Source of the DNA: Catenibacillus sp964565805
GTDB taxonomy: Bacteria > Bacillota > Clostridia > Lachnospirales > Lachnospiraceae
Direction of reading: 5' to 3'
Length of the DNA: 21,468 nt
Assembly: GCA_964565805.1 (NCBI GenBank)
Contig: CAZMGH010000039.1
Location: 1 to 21,468, forward strand
Part shown: positions 1-7,141 of the stretch, in pieces
Layout of the letters: each line of letters opens with the position of its first letter
How positions within the stretch are numbered: the first letter of the stretch is position 1
Notes under the pieces: generated by a model
Seen by the model: the letters and a program-made list of their open reading frames with translations, nothing else
Databases searched by the model: none
What the model was told of the DNA's origin: nothing
Translations under genes and position numbers: made by a program

Positions 1-111
1 CTGCCCTCCACCGGTGGCATGGGCACCACAGTGATCTATGTTGTAGGCGCTGCGCTGGTGATCGGCGCTGGTATCGTGCTGGTGGTACGCCGCCGCATGA
101 GCGCGGAGTGA
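1..111 (+). CDS. C-terminal end of an LPXTG surface protein (probable pilin or adhesin), 5' truncated
   Basis: The window opens inside this gene, and only the last 36 codons before TGA are visible. They encode a cell-wall sorting signal: LPSTG at the very start, a hydrophobic helix (about VIYVVGAALVIGAGIVLVV), then a positively charged tail RRRMSAE. In such proteins a sortase cleaves between Thr and Gly and joins the protein to another pilin or to peptidoglycan. The next gene is a class C sortase, so this is most likely the major pilin or tip adhesin of the same pilus locus. That role is inferred from context, because the adhesive or structural domains lie outside the window. Confidence 0.85.
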   Translation: MPSTGGMGTTVIYVVGAALVIGAGIVLVVRRRMSAE

Positions 112-228
112 TCCGCTGACGGACCGATCAGCAAAGGCATGATCTTTTAAAACGTTTAAAGGCCTGTTCGGGACGGGGAGCGGGGACGAGACCGCGCCTC
201 CGTCTCCGGACGGGACATTACCCATTAT

Positions 229-256
229 CGCTGCGGCGGAGAAAATGGCCGCAGCG
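229..256 (+). other. GC-rich hairpin just upstream of the sortase ribosome-binding site
   Basis: The arms cgctgcggc (229-237) and gccgcagcg (248-256) are perfect 9-bp complements around a 10-nt loop. The hairpin ends 2 nt before the AAGGAG ribosome-binding site at 259-264. There is no T-run, so it is not an ordinary terminator. It could protect processed mRNA or tune translation of the sortase. The 178-nt gap (112-289) shows no clear promoter and nothing else I recognise. Confidence 0.5.
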
Positions 257-289
257 GCAAGGAGAACCCTGCAATGAAGACGATCAATT

Positions 290-1156
290 ATGAAAAAGAA
301 AAAACTGAATAAAAAGACAGTATCGACCATTCTTTTACTGCTGGTTTTTCTTGTAGGGCTGTCCTTGCTGCTGTACCCTACTGTCAGCGACTACTGGAAC
401 TCCCTTCACCAGACGCGGGCCATCACCGGCTATGCCGGGTATGTGGCCGATCTGGATGATGAGCTCTATGACCAGCTGCTGGAAGAAGCCAGGGCCTATA
501 ATGAGACCCTGGTGGACAAGGCCGACCGCTTCAGTCTCTCTGACGAGGAGCTGGAGGAATATGAGCAGCTCCTGACCGTGGAAGGCACCCAGGTCATCGG
601 ATATGTCCAGATCGATAAGATCGACTGTTATCTCCCCATCTACCACGGCACCAGCAGCGCCGTGCTCCAGGTGGGCGTGGGACACCTGGAGGGCAGCAGC
701 CTTCCCGTGGGGGGCGAGAGCACCCACAGCGTCATCTCCGGCCACCGGGGCCTGTCCTCCGCCCGGCTGTTCACCGACCTGGACCAGCTGGAGGAAGGGG
801 ACACTTTCGTGATCACGGTGCTGGACGAGACACTGACCTACGAGGTGGACCAGATCCGCATCGTGGAGCCTACGGACTTTAGCGAGCTGGCCATCGTGGA
901 GGGGGAAGACTACTGCACCCTGATGACCTGCACCCCTTACGGCATCAACACCCACCGGCTGCTGGTCCGGGGGCATCGGGTGGACGGTACGGAGAGCTCA
1001 ACCGTCCGGGTAACGGCGGACGCCATGCAGATCGAGCCGTCCACCGTGGCTCCGGTGGTGGCGGCCCCGCTGCTGGCGCTGCTGCTCATCGGGCTGCTGG
1101 TCCGGACGGGGAGACACAGACATTCCCGCAAGGGGAAGGAACAAGAAAAACCATAA
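290..1156 (+). CDS. Class C (pilin-polymerising) sortase
   Basis: This 288-residue membrane-anchored transpeptidase should link pilin subunits covalently through their LPXTG signals. After a basic N-terminus there is a membrane helix at about residues 13-30, then an extracellular domain with the catalytic His in ISGHRG (H152), the catalytic Cys in TLMTC (C214) and an Arg shortly after it in THRLLVRG. A second hydrophobic segment (about 250-270) followed by a basic tail is typical of class C enzymes. The gene lies between two LPXTG proteins. The start is uncertain: the best ribosome-binding site (259-264) suits an out-of-frame ATG at 274 that opens a 12-codon ORF overlapping this gene, while the in-frame ATG at 290 lies 25 nt from it. 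A TGA at 275 closes the frame upstream. Translational coupling or an indel in the A-run near 291-306 are both possible. Confidence 0.9.
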   Translation: MKKKKLNKKTVSTILLLLVFLVGLSLLLYPTVSDYWNSLHQTRAITGYAGYVADLDDELYDQLLEEARAYNETLVDKADRFSLSDEELEEYEQLLTVEGTQVIGYVQIDKIDCYLPIYHGTSSAVLQVGVGHLEGSSLPVGGESTHSVISGHRGLSSARLFTDLDQLEEGDTFVITVLDETLTYEVDQIRIVEPTDFSELAIVEGEDYCTLMTCTPYGINTHRLLVRGHRVDGTESSTVRVTADAMQIEPSTVAPVVAAPLLALLLIGLLVRTGRHRHSRKGKEQEKP

Positions 1157-1170
1157 GGAGGTAATCAGAC

Positions 1171-1878
1171 ATGAGAATACAGAAACGACTGGCCGCGTTG
1201 GCCATGACCCTGTTGCTATGCTGCGCTTTTTCCGCTGCGGCCTATGCCCATGATGTGCCGGATATGACGCAGACCGGCGCCATATCTGCCGTAATGCTGT
1301 ATGAGGATGAGGCCGTGGGCGGCGGAACGCTGACCTTGTATAAGGTGGGCGACGTGGCCGTAGACGATGGGGATTACAGCTTTACCCTGACGGATGATTT
1401 CGCGGGCAGCGGCGTGTCCCTGGAGGATGTGACGGATACAGAACTGTCTGCCGTCCTGGCGACATACGCGTCGGAAAACAATATCACAGGAACGACCATC
1501 AGCATCGCCTCTGACGGGACATGGACTGTTGACGGCCTGAGCCTGGGCCTGTACTTGGTGGTGCAGTATACCCCCGCGGACGGCTTTGAGGCCATCACCC
1601 CATTCCTGGTGAGCGTACCTATGTATGACGAAGGAGCCGGGGTTTACGTCTATGAGGTCAGCGCTGAACCAAAGCTGGGGACGCTGACCGAGGCGGAGAC
1701 GGAAGCAGAGACAGATTCCGCGGAGACTGAGACGCCATCCGCGTCCGCAGGTTCCGTCCTGCCTCAGACCGGACAGCTGAACTGGCCGGTGCCCGTGCTG
1801 GCTGCGTTGGGCCTGATCCTGCTCGTCATCGGCTGGGGGATGCGTTTTGGACGGCAGAGGGGATCCCATGAAGGGTAA
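1171..1878 (+). CDS. LPQTG-anchored minor pilin / pilus subunit
   Basis: A 235-residue exported protein. The N-terminus is a clear signal peptide (MRIQKR, hydrophobic core, likely cleavage after AYA near residue 26). The middle is beta-rich with no domain I can name securely, though the GLYLVVQY and FLVSVPMYDE segments resemble prealbumin-like pilin domains. A Glu/Thr/Ser-rich linker (about 170-193) leads to the sorting signal LPQTG (197-201), a membrane helix and a basic tail. It is short for a major pilin, so a minor or wall-anchoring subunit is more likely. A strong AAGGAGG overlaps the end of the upstream sortase gene, 14 nt away, indicating one operon. Its 3' end overlaps the next sortase gene by 11 nt. 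Confidence 0.82.
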   Translation: MRIQKRLAALAMTLLLCCAFSAAAYAHDVPDMTQTGAISAVMLYEDEAVGGGTLTLYKVGDVAVDDGDYSFTLTDDFAGSGVSLEDVTDTELSAVLATYASENNITGTTISIASDGTWTVDGLSLGLYLVVQYTPADGFEAITPFLVSVPMYDEGAGVYVYEVSAEPKLGTLTEAETEAETDSAETETPSASAGSVLPQTGQLNWPVPVLAALGLILLVIGWGMRFGRQRGSHEG

Positions 1879-2458
1879 GTTTGGGATCATATGTATGTTT
1901 TTAGGGACAGCGCTGGTATTGGCGGCGCTGTCCCTGTTTGTGTGGAACCGCTGGGATGACAGGCGCGCGGGAGAGGCCGCGGCAGAGATACTGGACCAGC
2001 TTGAGGAGGAGATCGGTTCAAAGAGCGGCGAGAGCGAAGGGGGACAGGATCCATACACGACCCAGATGACAGAAGTAGAGATTGATGGGTACACGTATAT
2101 CGGGTATATCTCGATTCCATCGCTAGGCATCGAGCTCCCAGTAATGAGCGATTGGAGCTATGAGCAGCTCCAGATCGCCCCGTGCAGGTATTACGGGTCC
2201 ACAAAGACCGGGGACCTGGTCATCGCGGCCCACAATTATACCCGTCATTTTGGCCCGATCAGCCGGTTATCCCCGGGGGACGCGGTGTATTTTACGGATA
2301 TGGACGGGGAGACGACCGCCTATCAGGTGGTAGAGGTGGACACCTTAAACCCAACCGCGGTAGAGGAAATGACCAGCAGCGGCTATGCCCTGACGCTTTT
2401 TACCTGCACTTACGGCGGCCAGAGCCGTGTGACCGTGCGGTGCGACGCGGTGGATTGA
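1868..2458 (+). CDS. Second sortase, TLFTC type (class B/D-like, subclass unsure)
   Basis: A 196-residue sortase with an N-terminal membrane anchor (about residues 5-24), a charged stalk, then the sortase beta-barrel. The catalytic His is in IAAHNY (H122), the Cys in TLFTC (C180), and a following Arg lies in QSRVTVR. It is shorter than the class C enzyme upstream and lacks a C-terminal membrane helix, so it may attach the finished pilus to peptidoglycan or handle a different signal (LPSTG versus LPQTG). I chose the ATG at 1868, preceded by AGAGGGG, over an in-frame ATG at 1847 because the residues from 1868 look like a normal basic N-terminus. It overlaps the pilin stop by 11 nt, so translation is probably coupled. 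Confidence 0.85.
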   Translation: MKGKFGIICMFLGTALVLAALSLFVWNRWDDRRAGEAAAEILDQLEEEIGSKSGESEGGQDPYTTQMTEVEIDGYTYIGYISIPSLGIELPVMSDWSYEQLQIAPCRYYGSTKTGDLVIAAHNYTRHFGPISRLSPGDAVYFTDMDGETTAYQVVEVDTLNPTAVEEMTSSGYALTLFTCTYGGQSRVTVRCDAVD

Positions 2459-2482
2459 CTTTTAAAATAGATCTGCTATACT
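2455..2482 (+). promoter_or_regulatory. Sigma-A promoter at the end of the sortase gene
   Basis: TTGACT (2455-2460), a 16-bp spacer and TATACT (2477-2482). The -35 box overlaps the stop codon of the second sortase. Transcription would begin near 2489, just before the hairpin at 2501-2577, and run into the nuclease gene. Confidence 0.6.
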
Positions 2483-2500
2483 AAAGAAAAGGAAGATGTT

Positions 2501-2577
2501 CACGGGCAGTTGGAAACAGCCAGTGTTTTCATCCCAGCTGTTTGGCCGGATGAATGGGAACTTTCCAGCTGCCTGTG
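2501..2577 (+). other. Long RNA hairpin in the leader of the nuclease gene
   Basis: The arms at 2501-2516 (cacgggcagttggaaa) and 2562-2577 (tttccagctgcctgtg) pair over all 16 positions as RNA, 14 Watson-Crick and 2 G-U. Inside the 45-nt loop, 2514-2520 (aaacagc) can pair with 2537-2543 (gctgttt); this shares three bases with the outer arm, so the two pairings partly compete. No U-run follows, so it is not a standard terminator. It starts about 12 nt after the predicted start of transcription. A leader element, a small RNA or the remains of a small inverted-repeat element would all fit. Confidence 0.5.
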
Positions 2578-2666
2578 GATAGAAAATTACTCTAAGATAA
2601 AGATTTCCATATTGAGATACGAAAGATAAGGATAATGAACAAAGAATATGGGAGGAATGTATTATC

Positions 2667-3829
2667 TTGGAGACTGAAAATACCTTATCGAAAACTATTT
2701 CCGCTGCTGGGGATAAGGCAGCCTATGACGCGGCTTGTAAGCGGCTCCTTGCCAATAAGACCATCTTAGCCTGGATCATGAAAAGCTGCCTTCAGGAATT
2801 TCGGGATATTTCTGTGGAGGATATAGCGGAAAAATATATCGAAGGCCAGCCCCAGATCGGGCAAGTTGCGGTGTATCCTGATGAAAATGCCCCTGGCGAT
2901 GGGGAATTGATCCAGGGGATCCAGACAGAAGACAGTTCCATGACAGAGGGGACGGTCACTTTTGATATTCGTTTTAAGGCCATTGCCCCAGGCGCCGAAA
3001 CAGAGTATATTACTCTGATCATTAATGTGGAAGCCCAGAATGATTATTATCCCGGCTATCCGATCATTAAACGGGGGATCTATTACTGCAGCCGGATGAT
3101 CTCGTCTCAATATGGAGTGGAATTTGCCCGATCCCATTTTGAAAAGATCAGAAAAGTTTATTCCATATGGGTATGTACCAACCCGCCAAAATACCGGCAA
3201 AACACCATTAACCGGTACCGGATCCGGGAAGAGCGTCTTGTGGGCGCAGCCAGGGAGGCGGAAGAAAACTATGACCTGATGACAGCCATCGTCATTGCGT
3301 TAGGACAACCGGGCGATGGAGAATATTCAGGGATCTTAAAGCTCCTGGAGGTGCTGCTGTCATCAAAACGAGCTCCGGAAGAAAAAAAGCGGATCCTGCA
3401 GGAAGATTTCCAAATAAAAATGACTTACGCATTAGAAAGTGAGGTGCAGACAATGTGCAATTTAAGTAAAGGGATCGAGGAGAGAGCCATGTATCAAGGC
3501 GTGGCAAAAGGTTATAAGCAGGGCATGGAGCAAGGTACGCGGCAGGCAATCTTGTCATCCATTCGAAATCTGANNNNNNNNNNNNNNNNNNNNNNNNNNN
3601 NNNNNNNNNNNNNNNNNNNNNNNNNNNNNNNNNNNNNNNNNNNNNNNNNNNNNNNNNNNNNNNNNNNNNNNNNCAGGGCATGGAGCAAGGTACGCGGCAG
3701 GCAATCTTGTCATCCATTCGAAATCTGATGATTTCTTTAAATATGACGGAGGATCAGGCAATGGTTATTCTGAAGATTTCTGATACGGATAAAGAAACGT
3801 ACAGGGAGATGCTGCATCAAAAACAGTAA
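2667..3829 (+). CDS. Rpn-family / PD-(D/E)XK nuclease (transposase-like), interrupted by an assembly gap
   Basis: The N-terminal two thirds matches Rpn-type nuclease proteins: an opening YDAACKRLLANKTILAWIM helix region, then a PD-(D/E)XK-like core with FDIRFKA and the acidic ExQ motif in IINVEAQND. Family members cleave DNA and are linked to recombination-promoting activity. The C-terminal part (GYKQGMEQGTRQ) is the Gly/Gln/Glu helix tail usual in this group. The start is TTG at 2667, with GGAGG 11 nt upstream. The run of 100 N at 3574-3673 breaks the gene, and because 100 is not a multiple of 3 a naive translation goes out of frame after it. Merging the identical 55-nt flanks restores one frame: RNL then MISLNMTEDQAMVILKIS, ending at TAA 3827-3829, about 335 residues. 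The gene is probably intact in the organism. Confidence 0.75.
3574..3673. other. Assembly gap of 100 N flanked by identical 55-nt ends
   Basis: The 55 bases before the gap (3519-3573) are repeated exactly after it (3674-3728). This pattern is expected when a scaffolder places two contigs that overlap by one k-mer next to each other without merging them. It may also mark a tandem repeat in the GYKQGMEQG tail that the assembler could not resolve. Confidence 0.95.
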
Positions 3830-3868
3830 ATGTCCGGTTTTGACGGGATCGTTTGGGTAAAAGTAAAG

Positions 3869-3922
3869 ACAGTTCTGCGGATCTCAGGCTCTTTTGCTGA
3901 GACTTTGCAGAACTGTTTTTGT
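3869..3922 (+). terminator. Rho-independent terminator after the nuclease gene
   Basis: The stem pairs acagttctgc (3869-3878) with gcagaactgt (3907-3916). An inner stem pairs tctcag with ctgaga, separated by a small internal loop, and TTTTTGTT follows. It lies 40 nt after the restored stop codon of the nuclease gene. Confidence 0.85.
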
Positions 3923-3984
3923 TATTACTCCTTATAAACAGCAACGATGAATTTAATAAAATTTTAATCTTTTGATGGAACTTC

Positions 3985-4013
3985 TTCAAATTCTTAAGGT
4001 AAAATATTATAAT
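3985..4013 (+). promoter_or_regulatory. Promoter for the two-component operon
   Basis: TTCAAA (3985-3990), a 17-bp spacer and a perfect TATAAT (4008-4013). The -35 box is weak (4 of 6) in an AT-rich stretch, which suits an activator-dependent promoter and possibly autoregulation by the response regulator. Confidence 0.6.
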
Positions 4014-4062
4014 AAAACGATACCAGAGACTTCTATAAAAATCTATGGAAAGGATTAAGGAA

Positions 4063-4758
4063 ATGTATAATATATTGGTATGTGACGATGATAAAGAGAT
4101 CGTGAAAGCAATCGAAATTTACCTGATGGGTGAGAAGTATCATGTGTTTAAGGCTTATAATGGGCAGGAGGCTATGGACATCCTTGACCGGGAAGAGATT
4201 CATCTTTTGCTGATGGATGTGATGATGCCTGTGCTGGATGGAATCCGGGCTACGCTGGAGATCCGGAAAAAAAGCGGCGTGCCTATTATTATTTTGTCCG
4301 CAAAATCCGAGGATAATGATAAGATTCTGGGGTTAAATATCGGGGCGGATGATTACATTACCAAGCCCTTTAACCCTATGGAGCTTCTTGCCCGGGTGAA
4401 GGCTCAGCTTCGCCGGTATACAGTGTTTGGAAATGCTCAGAAGGAGTCGGCCAATGAGATTTATACGGTAGGAGATCTGGTCATTGATGATACCAATAAA
4501 GAAGTTACAGTTATGGGCGAGCCGGTGAAGCTGACGCCTATGGAGTATAATATTTTAAAATTCCTTGTGCGCAACAAAGGGCGGGTATTTTCCATTAAAG
4601 AGATTTATGAAAATATCTGGAAAGAAGATGCCCTTGCAGCAGATAACACGGTGGCAGTCCACATCAGCCATATCCGGGAGAAAATCGAGATCAATCCTAA
4701 AGAGCCTAGATATTTAAAGGTTGTATGGGGTGTGGGATATAAAGTGGAAAATCTATAA
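4063..4758 (+). CDS. OmpR/PhoB-family response regulator
   Basis: A cytosolic DNA-binding regulator of 231 residues. The receiver domain (about 1-115) has the acidic cluster at D8-D10, the phosphoacceptor D52 in LLLMDVMMP, the switch Ser in ILSAK and K101 in ITKPF. A winged-helix output domain (about 138-230) includes LTPMEYNILKFL and the recognition region DNTVAVHISHIREKIE, ending in WGVGYKVE. I chose ATG 4063 rather than the upstream in-frame ATG 4045 because AAGGATTAAGG lies directly upstream and MYNILVCDDD is the standard family N-terminus. The sensor kinase starts 24 nt downstream, so the two form a cognate pair. No target operon is identifiable from the sequence. Confidence 0.93.
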   Translation: MYNILVCDDDKEIVKAIEIYLMGEKYHVFKAYNGQEAMDILDREEIHLLLMDVMMPVLDGIRATLEIRKKSGVPIIILSAKSEDNDKILGLNIGADDYITKPFNPMELLARVKAQLRRYTVFGNAQKESANEIYTVGDLVIDDTNKEVTVMGEPVKLTPMEYNILKFLVRNKGRVFSIKEIYENIWKEDALAADNTVAVHISHIREKIEINPKEPRYLKVVWGVGYKVENL

Positions 4759-4782
4759 AGGTATTTGTAGGGAGTTTTGTGT

Positions 4783-6882
4783 ATGGAAGATAAGTGGCTT
4801 CGGAAAAGTGTTCCCCTTAAAATATTGGCTCATTTGGCCATGTTTGTTTCATTTGCGGCGCTTATGGTTGTGATCGTTTATGTGTGTTTCTATGTGGAGT
4901 TGTATTTCGGATATTCCCGGGAAATGTCCACGGACAGTCGGAATGGGTATTTTAATTCCAGTCTGTTTTATGATGACTACAGCTCCGGCATTAGTAGCGT
5001 GATCAGCCTGATTAATGCCTGTGATGCCTATGAAGCTTACGGGGATATTTCCCAGATCGAATCCTGGCGGCAGATTTACATGGGCGATTATGTGAATTTC
5101 CAATATGCCCTTTATGATACAGAGGGAGAGTTGATCGTAAAAAGTTCGGGGTTTGACCTGACGCCGGAGGATGTGTCTCCATCCGGGGAAACGGATCAGG
5201 GAAAGATCTTTTACTACAGTATTGATATGGCAGGGCTTGATTTGTTTAATACGGAAAAAATTTCCGATTCTCAGTGGGATTATGTTCCGGTGAATGAGAT
5301 TGGCAGCAATTTCCTTTATGATGAGTGGTATTTCTTCAGCAGTGAAGGCTCGGGGGATAATATTGGCTATGTGTACATTTATGTGCCGGAAAATCTTGTC
5401 TTTGGAGATGTTTTTTACTTCCATTCCCAGGTGTGCGCTGTCTTTGAGCAATGGCGCCTTCCAGCCATTTTAGGCGGCTTTGCGGCTCTGGGGATATTTA
5501 TCCTGTGCCTGATCTATACGATTTTGGCATCGGGCTGGAAACGGGGACAGTCAGAGGTGCGTGTTTTCTGGTTTGATAAAATGTACACAGAAATCGCGGC
5601 AGCGATTGTCTTTTGTATTTGGGCCCTTTTTGGAATCGGTGTCGTGCTGTTTATCAGCTGGTCTTTAGATGGGCGGTATATTGGCGATATTATCTTGGTC
5701 GGGGCTGTGATGCTTCTTGCCTATATTGCGTCAATGATCAGTGTCTACAGCCTGGCACGCCGGGGGAAGGCCCATAATTTTATCTGTCAGTCTCTCATCT
5801 GGAGGCTGTTTCACGGAACCTATGTGGTGATCTACCAGGGGATTATTAATAATAATCTTATGCGGAAATACATTTCCGTTATCCTGGGTTTGGGTATTGC
5901 GGACTTTATTTTAATGGCGCTGGCATTTTCATCCGGATCCGGCCTGCTTTTTATCCTGATCATCGGAATCTACTGCTGTGAGTTTATTTATGTGGGACGG
6001 AAGCTTATGGCGATCCAGGATATAGCCAAAGGGGCAGGGGAGATTGCCGCAGGACATCTGGATTATAAAATTGATACAAAAGATATGGGCTCCGGCGTTT
6101 TTCTGGAATTTGCCAATAATATTAACAATATTGGACAGGGACTGAACCGGGCTGTGGATGAAAGTATTAAAAGCGAGCGGATGAAGGCGGATCTTATTAC
6201 CAATGTGTCCCATGATATTAAAACACCCCTTACATCGATCATTAATTATGTGGATCTATTAAAGCGAATGAATATGACTGACGAGCCTGCCAGAGAATAT
6301 ATTGATATTTTAGATTCCAAGTCTCAGCGGCTGAAAATGCTTATTGAGGATCTTGTGGAAGCGTCAAGGGCTTCCAGCGGAAATATTACTTTGGAGCGGG
6401 CAAATATTGACTTTAATGAACTGGTGCAGCAGGTAGCCGGGACTTATATTGAAAAATACGATCAGCGTCAGCTAAGCCTGATCATGCGGGCGCCTGAGGA
6501 GCCCCTGATGATCTGGGCGGATGGCCGTCGGATGTACCGGGTTTTGGACAATCTGTTTAATAATGCCTTTAAATATGCCATGGGCGGCTCAAGGATCTAT
6601 ATTGACCTTTACAGCGATGAAGGCCAGGTGTATTTTATTATGAAAAATATTTCCCAGGCGCCGCTGAATATTACAGCAGAAGAGCTGACCCAGCGTTTTG
6701 TCCGGGGAGACGAGTCCAGGACCACAGAAGGCAGCGGTCTTGGACTGTCCATTGCCGAAAGTCTGGTGCGGCTTCACGGAGGCGCCTTTAAGATCTGCCT
6801 TGACGGAGATCTGTTTAAGGCGCTCATCACCGTGCCCCAGGTAACACTGCCGACGCCTGATTTTTATTCTTCGATGACATGA
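4783..6882 (+). CDS. Sensor histidine kinase with six predicted membrane helices
   Basis: A 699-residue membrane kinase that should phosphorylate the adjacent regulator. TM1 is at about 14-36. An extracellular domain of about 190 residues follows, rich in Asp, Ser and Tyr with no motif I recognise, then five more helices (about 227-250, 269-294, 303-327 and two between 364 and 408). A HAMP-like linker (IAKGAGEIAAGHLDYKID) precedes the HisKA helix with the phosphoacceptor H477 in NVSHDIKTPLTS. The ATPase domain has DNLFNNAFKYA (N box) and GSGLGLSIAES (G box). The HDIKTPLTS wording resembles clostridial VanS-like kinases. ATG 4783 is preceded by AGGGAG with an 8-nt spacer. The last 19 nt overlap the convergent gene on the minus strand and no terminator is visible. 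The signal is unknown. Confidence 0.9.
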   Translation: MEDKWLRKSVPLKILAHLAMFVSFAALMVVIVYVCFYVELYFGYSREMSTDSRNGYFNSSLFYDDYSSGISSVISLINACDAYEAYGDISQIESWRQIYMGDYVNFQYALYDTEGELIVKSSGFDLTPEDVSPSGETDQGKIFYYSIDMAGLDLFNTEKISDSQWDYVPVNEIGSNFLYDEWYFFSSEGSGDNIGYVYIYVPENLVFGDVFYFHSQVCAVFEQWRLPAILGGFAALGIFILCLIYTILASGWKRGQSEVRVFWFDKMYTEIAAAIVFCIWALFGIGVVLFISWSLDGRYIGDIILVGAVMLLAYIASMISVYSLARRGKAHNFICQSLIWRLFHGTYVVIYQGIINNNLMRKYISVILGLGIADFILMALAFSSGSGLLFILIIGIYCCEFIYVGRKLMAIQDIAKGAGEIAAGHLDYKIDTKDMGSGVFLEFANNINNIGQGLNRAVDESIKSERMKADLITNVSHDIKTPLTSIINYVDLLKRMNMTDEPAREYIDILDSKSQRLKMLIEDLVEASRASSGNITLERANIDFNELVQQVAGTYIEKYDQRQLSLIMRAPEEPLMIWADGRRMYRVLDNLFNNAFKYAMGGSRIYIDLYSDEGQVYFIMKNISQAPLNITAEELTQRFVRGDESRTTEGSGLGLSIAESLVRLHGGAFKICLDGDLFKALITVPQVTLPTPDFYSSMT

Positions 6883-7130
6883 ATTTCCAGATAGTCAAAA
6901 TCAATGGACTCAATGAAATTATCCTGAGTAAAACGGGTCTTATCCCTGCGCTGGAACTCTTTAATATTTGAATCCAGCCATATAGGTTCCGCCAGATCAA
7001 AGGCAAGGCAGATCTGTGTCACTGCATGGAAAACCTTTTTTGTCCGGGAGGCCTCAGGGTCTTCATCACCGATGACAATGTCTTTGACCAGCCGGTTATC
7101 TTTAAATTCTTTACCCCACAACCGGAACAT
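6864..7130 (-). CDS. Conserved hypothetical protein, 88 residues
   Basis: A small soluble protein (MFRLWGKEFK...YLEIHVIEE) with no signal peptide or membrane helix and many charged residues. I recall similar short proteins in other Lachnospiraceae genomes but know no function. It looks real rather than a shadow ORF: it has an AAGGGAAAG ribosome-binding site, a normal amino-acid mix, and begins 11 nt after the hydrolase gene ends, so both are probably made from one mRNA. Its 3' end overlaps the end of the convergent histidine kinase gene by 19 nt. The charged segment EFQRRDKTRFTQDNFIE is probably the conserved core. Confidence 0.75.
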   Translation of the reverse strand: MFRLWGKEFKDNRLVKDIVIGDEDPEASRTKKVFHAVTQICLAFDLAEPIWLDSNIKEFQRRDKTRFTQDNFIESIDFDYLEIHVIEE

Positions 7131-7141
7131 GGAACTTTCCC

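Noticed and set aside
335..976. 213-codon open frame on the minus strand across the class C sortase
   Set aside because: It is the antisense shadow of a GC-rich gene with clear sortase motifs on the plus strand; it has no ribosome-binding site or recognisable protein character.
1216..2130. 304-codon minus-strand open frame across the pilin and second sortase
   Set aside because: The plus strand has overlapping genes with signal peptide, LPQTG and TLFTC motifs; the antisense translation is low-complexity and lacks a ribosome-binding site.
2501..2577. Terminator of the pilus operon
   Set aside because: The stem is strong but no T-run follows, and a promoter lies just upstream, so a leader or other RNA structure is more likely.
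3519..3728. 55-bp direct repeat as a possible target-site duplication or attachment site
   Set aside because: The copies abut a 100-N gap on each side, which fits a contig k-mer overlap far better than a biological duplication.
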